Shown: one piece after another, positions 45,235 through 57,189 of the stretch
Layout: each line of letters starts with the position of its first letter
Position numbering within the stretch: the first letter of the stretch is position 1
Assembly: GCA_017308475.1 (NCBI GenBank)
Contig: JAFKEU010000010.1
Location: 1-64,000 of the forward strand
DNA length: 64,000 nucleotides
Direction of reading: 5' to 3'
Origin: Alphaproteobacteria bacterium
GTDB taxonomy: Bacteria; Pseudomonadota; Alphaproteobacteria; Micropepsales; Micropepsaceae
Translations under genes and position numbers: made by a program
The notes under the pieces: generated by a model
Told to the model about the DNA's origin: nothing
The model's database searches: none
Seen by the model: the letters and a program-made list of their open reading frames with translations, nothing else

Positions 45235-47055
45235 ATGGACAAGCCTTTTCAGAGTTACGACGACCAGTCCGACGCCGCGACCTGCGCGCCCCGCCTGGCC
45301 GCCCTGCGGACCGAACTGAAGGCGCGCGGGCTGGACGGCTTCGTGGTCCCGCACAGCGACGAGCATATGGGCGAATATCTGCCGCCCCGCGCCGAGCGGC
45401 TGGCCTGGCTGACCGCCTTCACCGGATCGGCAGGTGCGGCCGTGGTGCTGATGGACAAGGCCGCCGTCTTTGTCGATGGCCGCTATACACTTCAGGTTCG
45501 CGCGCAGACGGACACATCGCTGCTGGAGCCGCGCGACCTGGTGGCGGAAGGCCCGCAAGGCTGGATTCCCGGCAACCTCTCCAAGGGCGCGAAGCTGGGC
45601 TACGACCCCTGGCTGCATACCCAGCATGGCGTGATGCACCTGAAAGCCGCGGCGGAGCGCGCGGGCGGCACGCTGGTGGCGTGCGATACCAACCCCGTCG
45701 ACGCGGTATGGAAGGACCAGCCCGCCCCGCCCGTTTCGCCCGCCATGCCGCATGCGCTGAACCTGGCGGGCGTCAAAAGCGAGGCCAAGCGGCTGGATCT
45801 GGCCGACGGGCTGAAGAAGGCGGGTGCCGAAGCCGCGGTGATCACCCTGGCCGATTCCGTCTGCTGGCTGCTGAACATCCGCGGCCACGACGTGCCGCAT
45901 ACCCCGTTCACGCTTGCCTTCGCCATCCTGCACGACGATGGCAGTGCCGACCTGTTCCTGGACCCGGCCAAGCGCACGCCCGAACTGATGGCGCATCTGG
46001 GCAATGCCGTGCAGCTGCATGCGCCGGGCGAATTTGTCGCCGCGCTGGACGCGATGAAGGGCAAGACCGTGCTGGCCGATCCGTCCACGGCTGCGGCGGC
46101 CATCTTCGACCGGCTGAGAAGCGCGGGTGCCGTGATCAAGCCGGCTGCCGATCCATGCCAGCTTCCCAAGGCATGCAAGAACCCGCTGGAAATCGAGGGC
46201 ATGCGCAAGGCCCATATCCGCGACGGCGTGGCGATGGCGCGCTTCCTCGCCTGGCTGGAAACCAACGCGGCGACGGGCGAACTGACCGAGATCGAAGCGG
46301 CCGAGGCGCTGGAAGGCTTCCGCCGCGCCACCGGCTGCCTGTCGGACGTGTCGTTCGACACGATTTCCGGCGCGGGCAGCAACGGCGCCATCGTGCATTA
46401 CCGCGTGACGCGCAAGACCAACCGGGTGATCGGGCTGAACGAGATGTTCCTGGTCGATTCCGGCGCGCAATATCCCGACGGCACCACCGACGTGACCCGC
46501 ACGGTGATGGTGGGTAACGCGACGCCCGAAATGCGCGACCGCTTCACCCGGGTGCTGAAGGGCCATATCGCGCTGGCCACCGCGCGCTTTCCCGACGGCA
46601 CCATCGGCATGCAACTGGACAGCTTTGCCCGGCGCCCCTTGTGGGAAGTCGGGCTGGACTATGATCACGGCACCGGCCACGGCGTGGGGTCATACCTGTC
46701 GGTGCATGAAGGGCCGCAGAACATCTCCAAGAAGCCGGTGCTGCAGCCCTTGAAACCCGGCATGATCTGTTCCAACGAGCCCGGCTTCTACAAGGCAGGT
46801 GCTTTCGGCATCCGCATCGAGAACCTGATCGTGGTGCAGGAACCGGAGAGTCTGCCCGGCGGGGATCGGCCGATGATGGGGTTCGAGACCATCACCCTGG
46901 TGCCCATCGACCCCCGGCTGATCGAGGTGTCGCTGCTGACCAGCGCCGAGCGGCAATGGGTGAATGACTATCATGCGCGGGTACGCGAAACGATCGGGCC
47001 GCTGCTGGATGGGGAAACCCGCGCCTGGCTGGAGCGGGCGACGAAGCCGCTGTGA
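45235..47055 (+). CDS. pepP: Xaa-Pro aminopeptidase P family protein
   Basis: A 606-residue M24B peptidase with two creatinase-N-like domains ahead of the pita-bread catalytic domain (about 320-545). Metal ligands are visible: D in LVDSGAQYPDGTTDVTRT, H in DHGTGHGVGSY, E in CSNEPGFYKAGAFGIRIENL. It removes N-terminal residues preceding proline and uses two Mn/Zn. The three-domain length matches aminopeptidase P of the eukaryotic/alpha type. An AccATG start at 45235 follows the prmA stop by 28 bases. Confidence 0.92.
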   Translation: MDKPFQSYDDQSDAATCAPRLAALRTELKARGLDGFVVPHSDEHMGEYLPPRAERLAWLTAFTGSAGAAVVLMDKAAVFVDGRYTLQVRAQTDTSLLEPRDLVAEGPQGWIPGNLSKGAKLGYDPWLHTQHGVMHLKAAAERAGGTLVACDTNPVDAVWKDQPAPPVSPAMPHALNLAGVKSEAKRLDLADGLKKAGAEAAVITLADSVCWLLNIRGHDVPHTPFTLAFAILHDDGSADLFLDPAKRTPELMAHLGNAVQLHAPGEFVAALDAMKGKTVLADPSTAAAAIFDRLRSAGAVIKPAADPCQLPKACKNPLEIEGMRKAHIRDGVAMARFLAWLETNAATGELTEIEAAEALEGFRRATGCLSDVSFDTISGAGSNGAIVHYRVTRKTNRVIGLNEMFLVDSGAQYPDGTTDVTRTVMVGNATPEMRDRFTRVLKGHIALATARFPDGTIGMQLDSFARRPLWEVGLDYDHGTGHGVGSYLSVHEGPQNISKKPVLQPLKPGMICSNEPGFYKAGAFGIRIENLIVVQEPESLPGGDRPMMGFETITLVPIDPRLIEVSLLTSAERQWVNDYHARVRETIGPLLDGETRAWLERATKPL

Positions 47056-47101
47056 TGCCGGTTCGGCCAGGCGAGCCCGGCGAGCAGGAAAAGTCCCGCG
47101 C

Positions 47102-47115
47102 TTGATCCGGATCAA
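47102..47115 (+). promoter_or_regulatory. FNR/FixK-like box (perfect palindrome)
   Basis: TTGATCCGGATCAA matches TTGAT-N4-ATCAA exactly. It lies between the convergent pepP and ligA genes, so no gene on either strand is obviously served; the only frame to its right is a tiny one starting at 47155 with no family likeness. It is called as sequence match only. Confidence 0.35.
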
Positions 47116-47193
47116 GGCTGCCGGCGGGCGGACATGGTGTTCTGTCCAGGCGGCATGAGAGACCAGACCCCTGCCGCGCCCCCCGCCGGGGAT

Positions 47194-47221
47194 GGTCCGG
47201 CAGGCCCCCGCCTGCCGGACC
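47194..47221. terminator. Strong hairpin after ligA
   Basis: A perfect 12-bp stem, GGTCCGGCAGGC (47194-47205) with GCCTGCCGGACC (47210-47221), closes over CCCC, ten bases beyond the ligA stop. It can terminate ligA transcripts, but no T-run follows on the minus strand. Confidence 0.5.
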
Positions 47222-47230
47222 TGTGGCGTT

Positions 47231-51093
<3,863 letters not shown>

Positions 51094-51104
51094 GGTTTTC
51101 CGAC

Positions 51105-51965
51105 TCAGAGGACTTTGCGGAAAGCCTGACTGATCCAGGAGCCCTTGTCTTCCACCGGCTTGAGATTGCGCCCCTTCAGGATGTTGTAGGCATCCTGGTA
51201 CCAGGCCGACCCGGGATAATTGGCGCCCAGCACGGCCGCGGCGGTCTGGGCCTCGCGGTCCAGGCCCAGGCTGAAATAGGCCTCGGTCAGCCGTTCCAGC
51301 GCCTCGGCGATCTGGGGGGTGGTGGCATACTGCTCGACCACGGTGCGGAAGCGGTTGATGGCGCCGATATAGTCGCCGCGATTGAGGTAATAGCGGCCCA
51401 CCTGCATTTCCTTGCCTGCCAGATGGTCCATGGTCAGGTCGATCTTCAGCGTGGCGTCGCGGGCATATTCGGTATCGGGGAAGCGCTGGACCACGTCCTG
51501 CAGCGCCACCAGCGCGCCCTGGGTATTGGACTGGTCGCGGTTGACGTCGACGATCTGCTCATAGAGCGACACAGCCTTGAGGTAGAAGGCATAGGCCACT
51601 TCCGGACTGCCCGGATGCAGCTGGATATAGTTGTCGGCCGTCGAGATGGCGTCGGAATATTTGTTGGCCTGGTAGGAGCAGAAGGCGCTCATCAGCATGG
51701 CCCGGCGCGCCCACACCGAATAGGGATGCTGGCGGTCGACCTCGTTGAACTGGGCGGCGGCCTGTTCCCAGTTGCCCACATTGATGGCGCGCCAGGCATC
51801 GGCATAGATCTGCTCGATCGGGCGCTCGCGATACTGGGCGGCGTCCTTGTTGGCATTGTTGGAGGCGTCGTTCTTCTCGAACAGGCCGCAGCCGGCCAGC
51901 GCGGCCAGAACGGCGCCCACAAGGGCCAGGCGCGCAAAAGGCTTGAGGGAGACGGAAATCGGCAT
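51105..51965 (-). CDS. bamD: Outer-membrane assembly lipoprotein BamD
   Basis: A 286-residue lipoprotein of the BAM complex that inserts beta-barrel proteins. The signal peptide ends in lipobox LAGC (acylated Cys at residue 26 from the ATG at 51965; a TTG one codon earlier is possible). Five TPR-like repeats follow: YADAWRAINVGNWEQAAAQF, DNYIQLHPGSPEVAYAFYL, GRYYLNRGDYIGAINRFRTV, ALERLTEAYFSLGLDREAQT. It is located between lpxC and recN, as expected. Confidence 0.94.
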   Translation of the reverse strand: MPISVSLKPFARLALVGAVLAALAGCGLFEKNDASNNANKDAAQYRERPIEQIYADAWRAINVGNWEQAAAQFNEVDRQHPYSVWARRAMLMSAFCSYQANKYSDAISTADNYIQLHPGSPEVAYAFYLKAVSLYEQIVDVNRDQSNTQGALVALQDVVQRFPDTEYARDATLKIDLTMDHLAGKEMQVGRYYLNRGDYIGAINRFRTVVEQYATTPQIAEALERLTEAYFSLGLDREAQTAAAVLGANYPGSAWYQDAYNILKGRNLKPVEDKGSWISQAFRKVL

Positions 51966-52117
51966 CAATCAGGTCCCTGTCGGGCGAATTTGGGTCGCGC
52001 GGATTATGCAAGCCGGCACAACGGCTTACCCCGGATATCCGGGGCGGCTCGCGCCACTCGGCCCCTTATACCCCGGGCGGGCCGAAGCCGCAAAGTGTCG
52101 GTTTGTTCAAGCCCGCC

Positions 52118-52969
52118 TCACGCCAGTTCCACCCGCCGGTAATTGGCCGGATCGGCGAACAGCGTCCGCAGCAGGGCATTGTTGACGCCATGGCCGGAGC
52201 GGAAGCCTTCGAAGCGGGCGATCAGGGGGGCCCCGGCCAGCGCCATGTCGCCCACCGCGTCCAGGATCTTGTGGCGGACGAATTCATCGGCAAAGCGCAT
52301 CCGGTCGCGGTTGATCACCCCGCTTTCGTCCAGCGCCAGGGTGTTCTCCAGGTTGGCGCCCCGTGCCAGGTTCATCCTGTTGAGCGTCTCCAGCTCTGAA
52401 AGGAAGCCGAAGGTGCGGGCCGGCGCGATGTCGGTGCGGAAGCCTTCGGCGCTGAAGGCGAAATCAAAGGTCTGGTCGCCGATGGCCGGCTGGGGAAAGC
52501 TGATCTTCAGGTGGTAGCTGAGGCTCTCGGCCGGCAGCAGCGCCGCGCGGGCCTGGCCCTGCTCCACCAGGACCGGTTTGAGCACCTTGATGGCGGTGCG
52601 GGCCTGGGCCTGCTCGGCATGGCCCGCCGCATCCAGCAGCGCCAGATAGGACAGGGCATCGCCGTCCAGGATGGGCGGCTCGGGCCCGTCCAGCGTGACC
52701 AGAAGATCGTCGATCCCGGCCCCCGCGATGGCGGCCATCAGGTGTTCGACCACGCCCACGCTGGCGCCGTCCTCTTCCAGCACGGTGCCCAGCCGCGTCT
52801 CTCCCACCCGGTCATAGAGGGCGGTGATGGCCTTTCCCAGGTCGGCGCGCCGGAACACGACGCCATGGCCCGCCGGCGCGGGCGCCAGCAGCATGGTCAC
52901 GGGCACGCCGGCATGCAGGGCAATGCCGGTGACGGAGACGGCGCGGGCGATGGTGTGGCGGGCGGTCAT
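52118..52969 (-). CDS. lpxC: UDP-3-O-acyl-N-acetylglucosamine deacetylase
   Basis: A 283-residue LpxC, the zinc deacetylase committing to lipid A synthesis. The start is the ATG at 52969 (MTARHTIARAVSVTGIALHA). The zinc ligand His of VEHLMAAIAG, the KILDAVGDMALAGAPLIARF segment with the H/D pair region, and SGHGVNNALL with the catalytic His are intact. It is normally right after ftsZ; here about 7.5 kb separates them. It reads towards bamD on the minus strand, but needs its own promoter because of the opposite-strand insertion. Confidence 0.95.
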   Translation of the reverse strand: MTARHTIARAVSVTGIALHAGVPVTMLLAPAPAGHGVVFRRADLGKAITALYDRVGETRLGTVLEEDGASVGVVEHLMAAIAGAGIDDLLVTLDGPEPPILDGDALSYLALLDAAGHAEQAQARTAIKVLKPVLVEQGQARAALLPAESLSYHLKISFPQPAIGDQTFDFAFSAEGFRTDIAPARTFGFLSELETLNRMNLARGANLENTLALDESGVINRDRMRFADEFVRHKILDAVGDMALAGAPLIARFEGFRSGHGVNNALLRTLFADPANYRRVELA

Positions 52970-53058
52970 GCCCGGCTTATAGCAGGAGCCCGCCGGAAAG
53001 ATGAACGGCGGGCTCCCCTTGTGGAGCAACGTCGCAGTGGACCTTGCAGCGGAAGCCC

Positions 53059-55530
53059 TTACAGCGGCGGTCCCGGCGGCTGCGGGAAGCGCGAGCGCGG
53101 CCCCTTGCCCCAGGCCGGCTCGATATTCTTCGGAATATTGCCCGCCGGATTGGTCAGATAGTGCGCGATCTGGCGCGACGACTGGCGATAGAAGGCCTGG
53201 GTCAGGGGATCGCTGTCGCTGCGGGTCTTCAGATCGTCCGCCAGTTCGCCCAGCTTCTCCAGCACATAGTCCTTCGCCTCCGGCGCGGTGTCGGACGCCC
53301 CGCCCAGCGCCATCATCGACTGCATCGCCACGCTCTGGGTGACGCGCAGCAGCGCCTTGTCCTGGGCATCGCCGGACGGGCCGGCGCCCCAGGTGTGCGC
53401 CATCACCGTATCGACCATCTGCGGGAAGGTCAGGGTGTCGGGCTTGCGCGCCGCCAGCGCCACCATGCGCGCCGCGCGGTCGGGATCGAACAGCGGCTGG
53501 ATCACCATGGCCGACAGGATGCGCGCCGCACGCAGCTGGTCGAACACCGGGTCCTTGGACAGGTCCTCCAGATTGTTGCCCGGATCAGGGGTGAGCTGGA
53601 TCAGCAGGGATTCGGGAATCTTCAGGTTCGCCGGCTCCACCGCGTCCATCAGCTGGCCCAGGACCTCGCGCTGCTCGCCGGCGGGAATGAACTCGGTCGG
53701 CGGCAGGGGATGGGCCTCGTCCTTGACTGTGATGTTCTGGAACATGCCGCCGACATATTTCAGCGCCGATTCGATGGCGTAGCGCTGGTTGAGATAGACC
53801 ATCCAAAGCCTGAGGTCGCGCAAGGCCCCGATCGGTTCGCCCGGCTTGAGCATGGCAGGCCCATAATTGGCCAGGGCGATCTTGCGCACCTCGGCGGTCT
53901 CTTTCAGGTCCTCCATCGGCGTGGCGCGGTCGTCATACCAGGTGTAGCGGGGATCGCTTTGCAGCGTATAGACGATGCCGTGGTCGCGCATGTCCTTCAG
54001 CACGCCCTCCAGCCCGGCCTTTTCCTGGCCCGGCGCGAACTGGGTATAGGCATAGCGCACCATATAGGTGTCATAGGCGCCAATCGCCTTCTGGAAGGAC
54101 TCGCTGAGGTCCAGCTTGCCGTTCTTCACCGACACGCGCGGGGTGGGATATTCCATCACCGAGGAGCGGTCGTTGAGGTTGGAGTCCCAGTTGTGGGCAA
54201 AGCCCAGCGTGTGGCCAAGTTCATGTGCGGTCAGCAGCGCCTGGCGCAGATAGGCCATGTCGCGCTGGCCCTTGGGCATCTTGTTGAACTTGTCCTCGCT
54301 GACCAGATTGGGGTCGGCAATGGTGATGCCGCTGCCGTCGTCGGGCAGCCCGCCGCTATAGGCGTCGTAATAGTTGGCGACGGTCCGCATGCGGTAGGTG
54401 TCCATATGGGTCTTGGAACCCAGCACCTCGCCCGTGCGCGGGTCGCGGTAGTTGCCGCTGGATGAGAAGCCGCGCTCGTCGCGCTGGATCCACAGCACGT
54501 AGGCATAGCGAATATCCATCGGGTCCATGTCCGGCGGGGCGTCTTTCGCCTCGATGGCATTCTTGAAGCCGGCGGCCTCGAACGCCTTGTTCCACCACAG
54601 AAGGCCCTCCTTCATGGCATGGCGGATGGGATCGGGAATGGCAGGGTCGAAATAATAGACGATGGGCTTTTTGGGCTCGGACAGCGCCGCATTGGGATCC
54701 TTCTTCTCAAGCCGCCAGCGGCTGACCCATTCGGTATTGGGCGAATCGTCGATCGGCCTGGAGAAGTCCTTGAAGCGGATACCGCCTGCGCCGATGCGCG
54801 GATCGGCGACGCGCGGGGTATAGCCCGTCGGCGCCTTCAGGAAGGAATGATGGATGCGCATGGTGAAGACGCCGCTCTGCGGCGTGACGTTGTTGACGGC
54901 CATGCTGGGCGCATCAGAGGTGAAGGTGGAGATGGTTTCAATCTCGGTATTCTCCGGGAACGCCTTCATCCGACGGGGATAGAAGACGCTGCGTGTCGGA
55001 TCGAACTTGAAGTCGCCGAATTTTGCGCGCTTGAACTTGGCGACGACGCCGCCGGCATCGCGCATGAACAAAGCGGTGGCGTCGACCACCACTTTGCCGC
55101 CCGCATCCGACACGACCGGCAACACCGCCAGCACCGAAGTCGGAAAAGAATCGGTCACGCCTTCCTTCGTCGCGGCGCTGCCATGCAGCGCGCGGTAGGC
55201 CAGGTTGATCTGGTCCACCACCACCTTGCCGCCGGAGCGCACGAAATGGATCACCGCGCTGTTGATGATGCCGCGGTCGAAGGGCGATTCCACCGAACCG
55301 GGATTGGTGGCGGCGGAGACATAGTAAAGGATGTCCTGGTCGAAACCCGGAATCTGCATCAGCACCCGCTGGTGGGCGCCGTCGAACCAGAAGGGAACAT
55401 AGCCGTCAACGCGGGTCAGCCCCGCCGTGCTTTCGGCCGGGCCGTCGGCGGGCGCGGCATAGGCGGTGGAACAGGACAGCACCAGCACAAGCGCCAGCGC
55501 CCAACAGCGAAAATTCCGGAACCCCATCAT
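53059..55530 (-). CDS. Zinc-dependent metalloprotease, DUF5117/DUF4953 type
   Basis: A 823-residue exported protein from the ATG at 55530 (signal MMGFRNFRCWALALVLVLSC, ends TAYA). The metzincin-like zinc site HELGHTLGFAH is followed by DRSSVMEYP, giving the Met-turn. A DUF5117-like beta-rich domain occupies about 45-330 and a DUF4953-like region the C-terminal half. These are large secreted or periplasmic proteases of unclear substrate. It lies in the break between lpxC (90 bases upstream in transcription) and ftsZ, transcribed with lpxC's direction. Confidence 0.88.
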   Translation of the reverse strand: MMGFRNFRCWALALVLVLSCSTAYAAPADGPAESTAGLTRVDGYVPFWFDGAHQRVLMQIPGFDQDILYYVSAATNPGSVESPFDRGIINSAVIHFVRSGGKVVVDQINLAYRALHGSAATKEGVTDSFPTSVLAVLPVVSDAGGKVVVDATALFMRDAGGVVAKFKRAKFGDFKFDPTRSVFYPRRMKAFPENTEIETISTFTSDAPSMAVNNVTPQSGVFTMRIHHSFLKAPTGYTPRVADPRIGAGGIRFKDFSRPIDDSPNTEWVSRWRLEKKDPNAALSEPKKPIVYYFDPAIPDPIRHAMKEGLLWWNKAFEAAGFKNAIEAKDAPPDMDPMDIRYAYVLWIQRDERGFSSSGNYRDPRTGEVLGSKTHMDTYRMRTVANYYDAYSGGLPDDGSGITIADPNLVSEDKFNKMPKGQRDMAYLRQALLTAHELGHTLGFAHNWDSNLNDRSSVMEYPTPRVSVKNGKLDLSESFQKAIGAYDTYMVRYAYTQFAPGQEKAGLEGVLKDMRDHGIVYTLQSDPRYTWYDDRATPMEDLKETAEVRKIALANYGPAMLKPGEPIGALRDLRLWMVYLNQRYAIESALKYVGGMFQNITVKDEAHPLPPTEFIPAGEQREVLGQLMDAVEPANLKIPESLLIQLTPDPGNNLEDLSKDPVFDQLRAARILSAMVIQPLFDPDRAARMVALAARKPDTLTFPQMVDTVMAHTWGAGPSGDAQDKALLRVTQSVAMQSMMALGGASDTAPEAKDYVLEKLGELADDLKTRSDSDPLTQAFYRQSSRQIAHYLTNPAGNIPKNIEPAWGKGPRSRFPQPPGPPL

Positions 55531-55810
55531 GCCCAGCCCCTGAAAATGCAGACCAGAGGCTAGCGGAAGGGCCGCAGCGGTTCTTATCAATCTCCGGATG
55601 CTGCAGTGCCGCAAGATTGGAAAAACTGCGCGATTGCCGCCAGTTTTGACGGTTTCCGGCGCGTACGGTGTCTACCGGGCAGATTTCCTTGTTCAGGAAA
55701 GCCATCGCCTCCGCCGCCGGCCGGGGCGAATAGCCATTGCACGGCGGCGGCGCCGGGACTTAACTGATCGCACGAACAGCAAACAGACAGCCCAGCCGGA
55801 GGCGGCTGCC

Positions 55811-56752
55811 ATGTGGAGGACCATCGTCCTGCTGGCCGCCTTGGTGTGTGCGGCTGCCCCGCCCGCCCATGCCACCCAGCCGGCGGAGCAGCCCTATCGC
55901 ATCGATTCCGGCAGCCGTTTCCTGACCGCGGTGATGATCGACGGCAAGGGGCCATTCTCCTTTGTGATCGACACCGCTTCCAGCCGGACGCTGATCTATG
56001 AACATGTGCGCGCCGCGCTGGGCCTGGCCCAGTCGCAGCCGGGCAGCCTCACTGTCTATGGCATCAACAGCACGGCCAACGCGCTGCCGGTCAAGCCCGG
56101 CGTTCTGACGGTCGCGGGCCAGCAGGTCAGCGGCCTGACACTGGGCGTTCTGCCCTATTCGGGGCGCGAGCCGGCGGGCGTGGACGGCATCCTGGGTATA
56201 GACGTGCTGGCGCGTTATTTCGTGGTGCTGGACCGCAGCGCCATGCGGCTGATCCTGCTGCCACCCGACAGCGAGGCGGCAGGCAGCTACCGCGACTGGC
56301 CGGACACGCCGCTGACACCGCGCCGGCTCAAGAACATTCCCATCAACTTCTGGTACCTGCCCGCCCAGTTCGGCCGCACGCGCCTGACCACGCTGTTCGA
56401 CCTGGGCGCGGGCATGACCATGATGAACTGGTTCGCGGCCGAACGGCTGGGCGTGCATGAAAGGGACTTCAAGCTTCCGGCGGATGTGGCCGCCGCCGTG
56501 CGTGACGTGCTGGGGACCGATGAGCCCGTGGTGAAGGTTTCAGGGCTCGACATCGCCCTCGACCGCCGCCATTGGGACAACCAGACCGTTCTGGTCGCCG
56601 ACAGCGACGTCTTCACCCATTTCAACCTGGATGAAAGCCCCGCGGCCATCGTGGGCGCCAGCCTGTTCAGGGACAATTCCCTGGCGATCGATTTCGCCAA
56701 CCACCGCCTGCATATCGGCCCGCAGGTGAAATGGGAGGCTTCCAGGAGCTGA
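55811..56752 (+). CDS. Aspartyl protease-like protein, exported
   Basis: A 313-residue protein from the ATG at 55811, eight bases after GGAGG. After a signal peptide (MWRTIVLLAALVCAAAPPAH) come two retropepsin-like halves: FSFVIDTASSRTLIYEHVRA and TTLFDLGAGMTMMNWFAAE. The active-site loops read DTA-S and DLGA rather than DTG-S/A, so the first Asp-Thr is kept with Ala in place of Gly. Activity may be altered. It opens a four-gene plus-strand run and is divergent from the metalloprotease. Confidence 0.82.
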   Translation: MWRTIVLLAALVCAAAPPAHATQPAEQPYRIDSGSRFLTAVMIDGKGPFSFVIDTASSRTLIYEHVRAALGLAQSQPGSLTVYGINSTANALPVKPGVLTVAGQQVSGLTLGVLPYSGREPAGVDGILGIDVLARYFVVLDRSAMRLILLPPDSEAAGSYRDWPDTPLTPRRLKNIPINFWYLPAQFGRTRLTTLFDLGAGMTMMNWFAAERLGVHERDFKLPADVAAAVRDVLGTDEPVVKVSGLDIALDRRHWDNQTVLVADSDVFTHFNLDESPAAIVGASLFRDNSLAIDFANHRLHIGPQVKWEASRS

Positions 56753-56814
56753 TTTGGCCGGATACGGCGACGCGACTTAACCAGACGGAAGCCGCCTGTC
56801 GCTATAAGGAATCC

Positions 56815-57123
56815 ATGAAAGGCGTGTTCCCGACGGCTGTCCTGGTCCTGGCACCGGCCCTGCTGGCCTGGTCCGACGACACCCACACCATTGTGCAGAA
56901 AGGCCGCAGTTTCCGGCCCGGCGAGGTGACGATCCGGCAGGGCGAAACACTGGTCTTCACCAACGAGGATTCGTTCATCCACCAGATCTATTCCAATGGC
57001 CTTTTCGATACCGAGGAGAAAGGGCCGGGCGAGAATATCAGCGAAACCTTCAGCCGGGCGGGAACGTTCGAGGTCCGCTGCCACATCCATCCCAAGATGC
57101 GTCTGGTGGTCCATGTCCGCTGA
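56815..57123 (+). CDS. Small cupredoxin-like protein
   Basis: A 102-residue exported protein from the ATG at 56815 with AAGGA upstream: signal peptide (MKGVFPTAVLVLAPALLAW) and a plastocyanin/azurin-like domain. Type 1 copper ligands are visible: H in DSFIHQIYS and C-x2-H-x2-M in RCHIHPKMRLVV. It should be a periplasmic electron carrier. It is 62 bases after the aspartyl protease-like gene and 66 bases before the kinase, likely in one transcript, so a redox signal sensed by the kinase is conceivable (inference). Confidence 0.87.
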   Translation: MKGVFPTAVLVLAPALLAWSDDTHTIVQKGRSFRPGEVTIRQGETLVFTNEDSFIHQIYSNGLFDTEEKGPGENISETFSRAGTFEVRCHIHPKMRLVVHVR

Positions 57124-57189
57124 CGGCCTGCTTAATCAGGCGTAAAGACTGTTGCGGCATTCTTAACGCCCCACACCCCCGGGGGCGGA

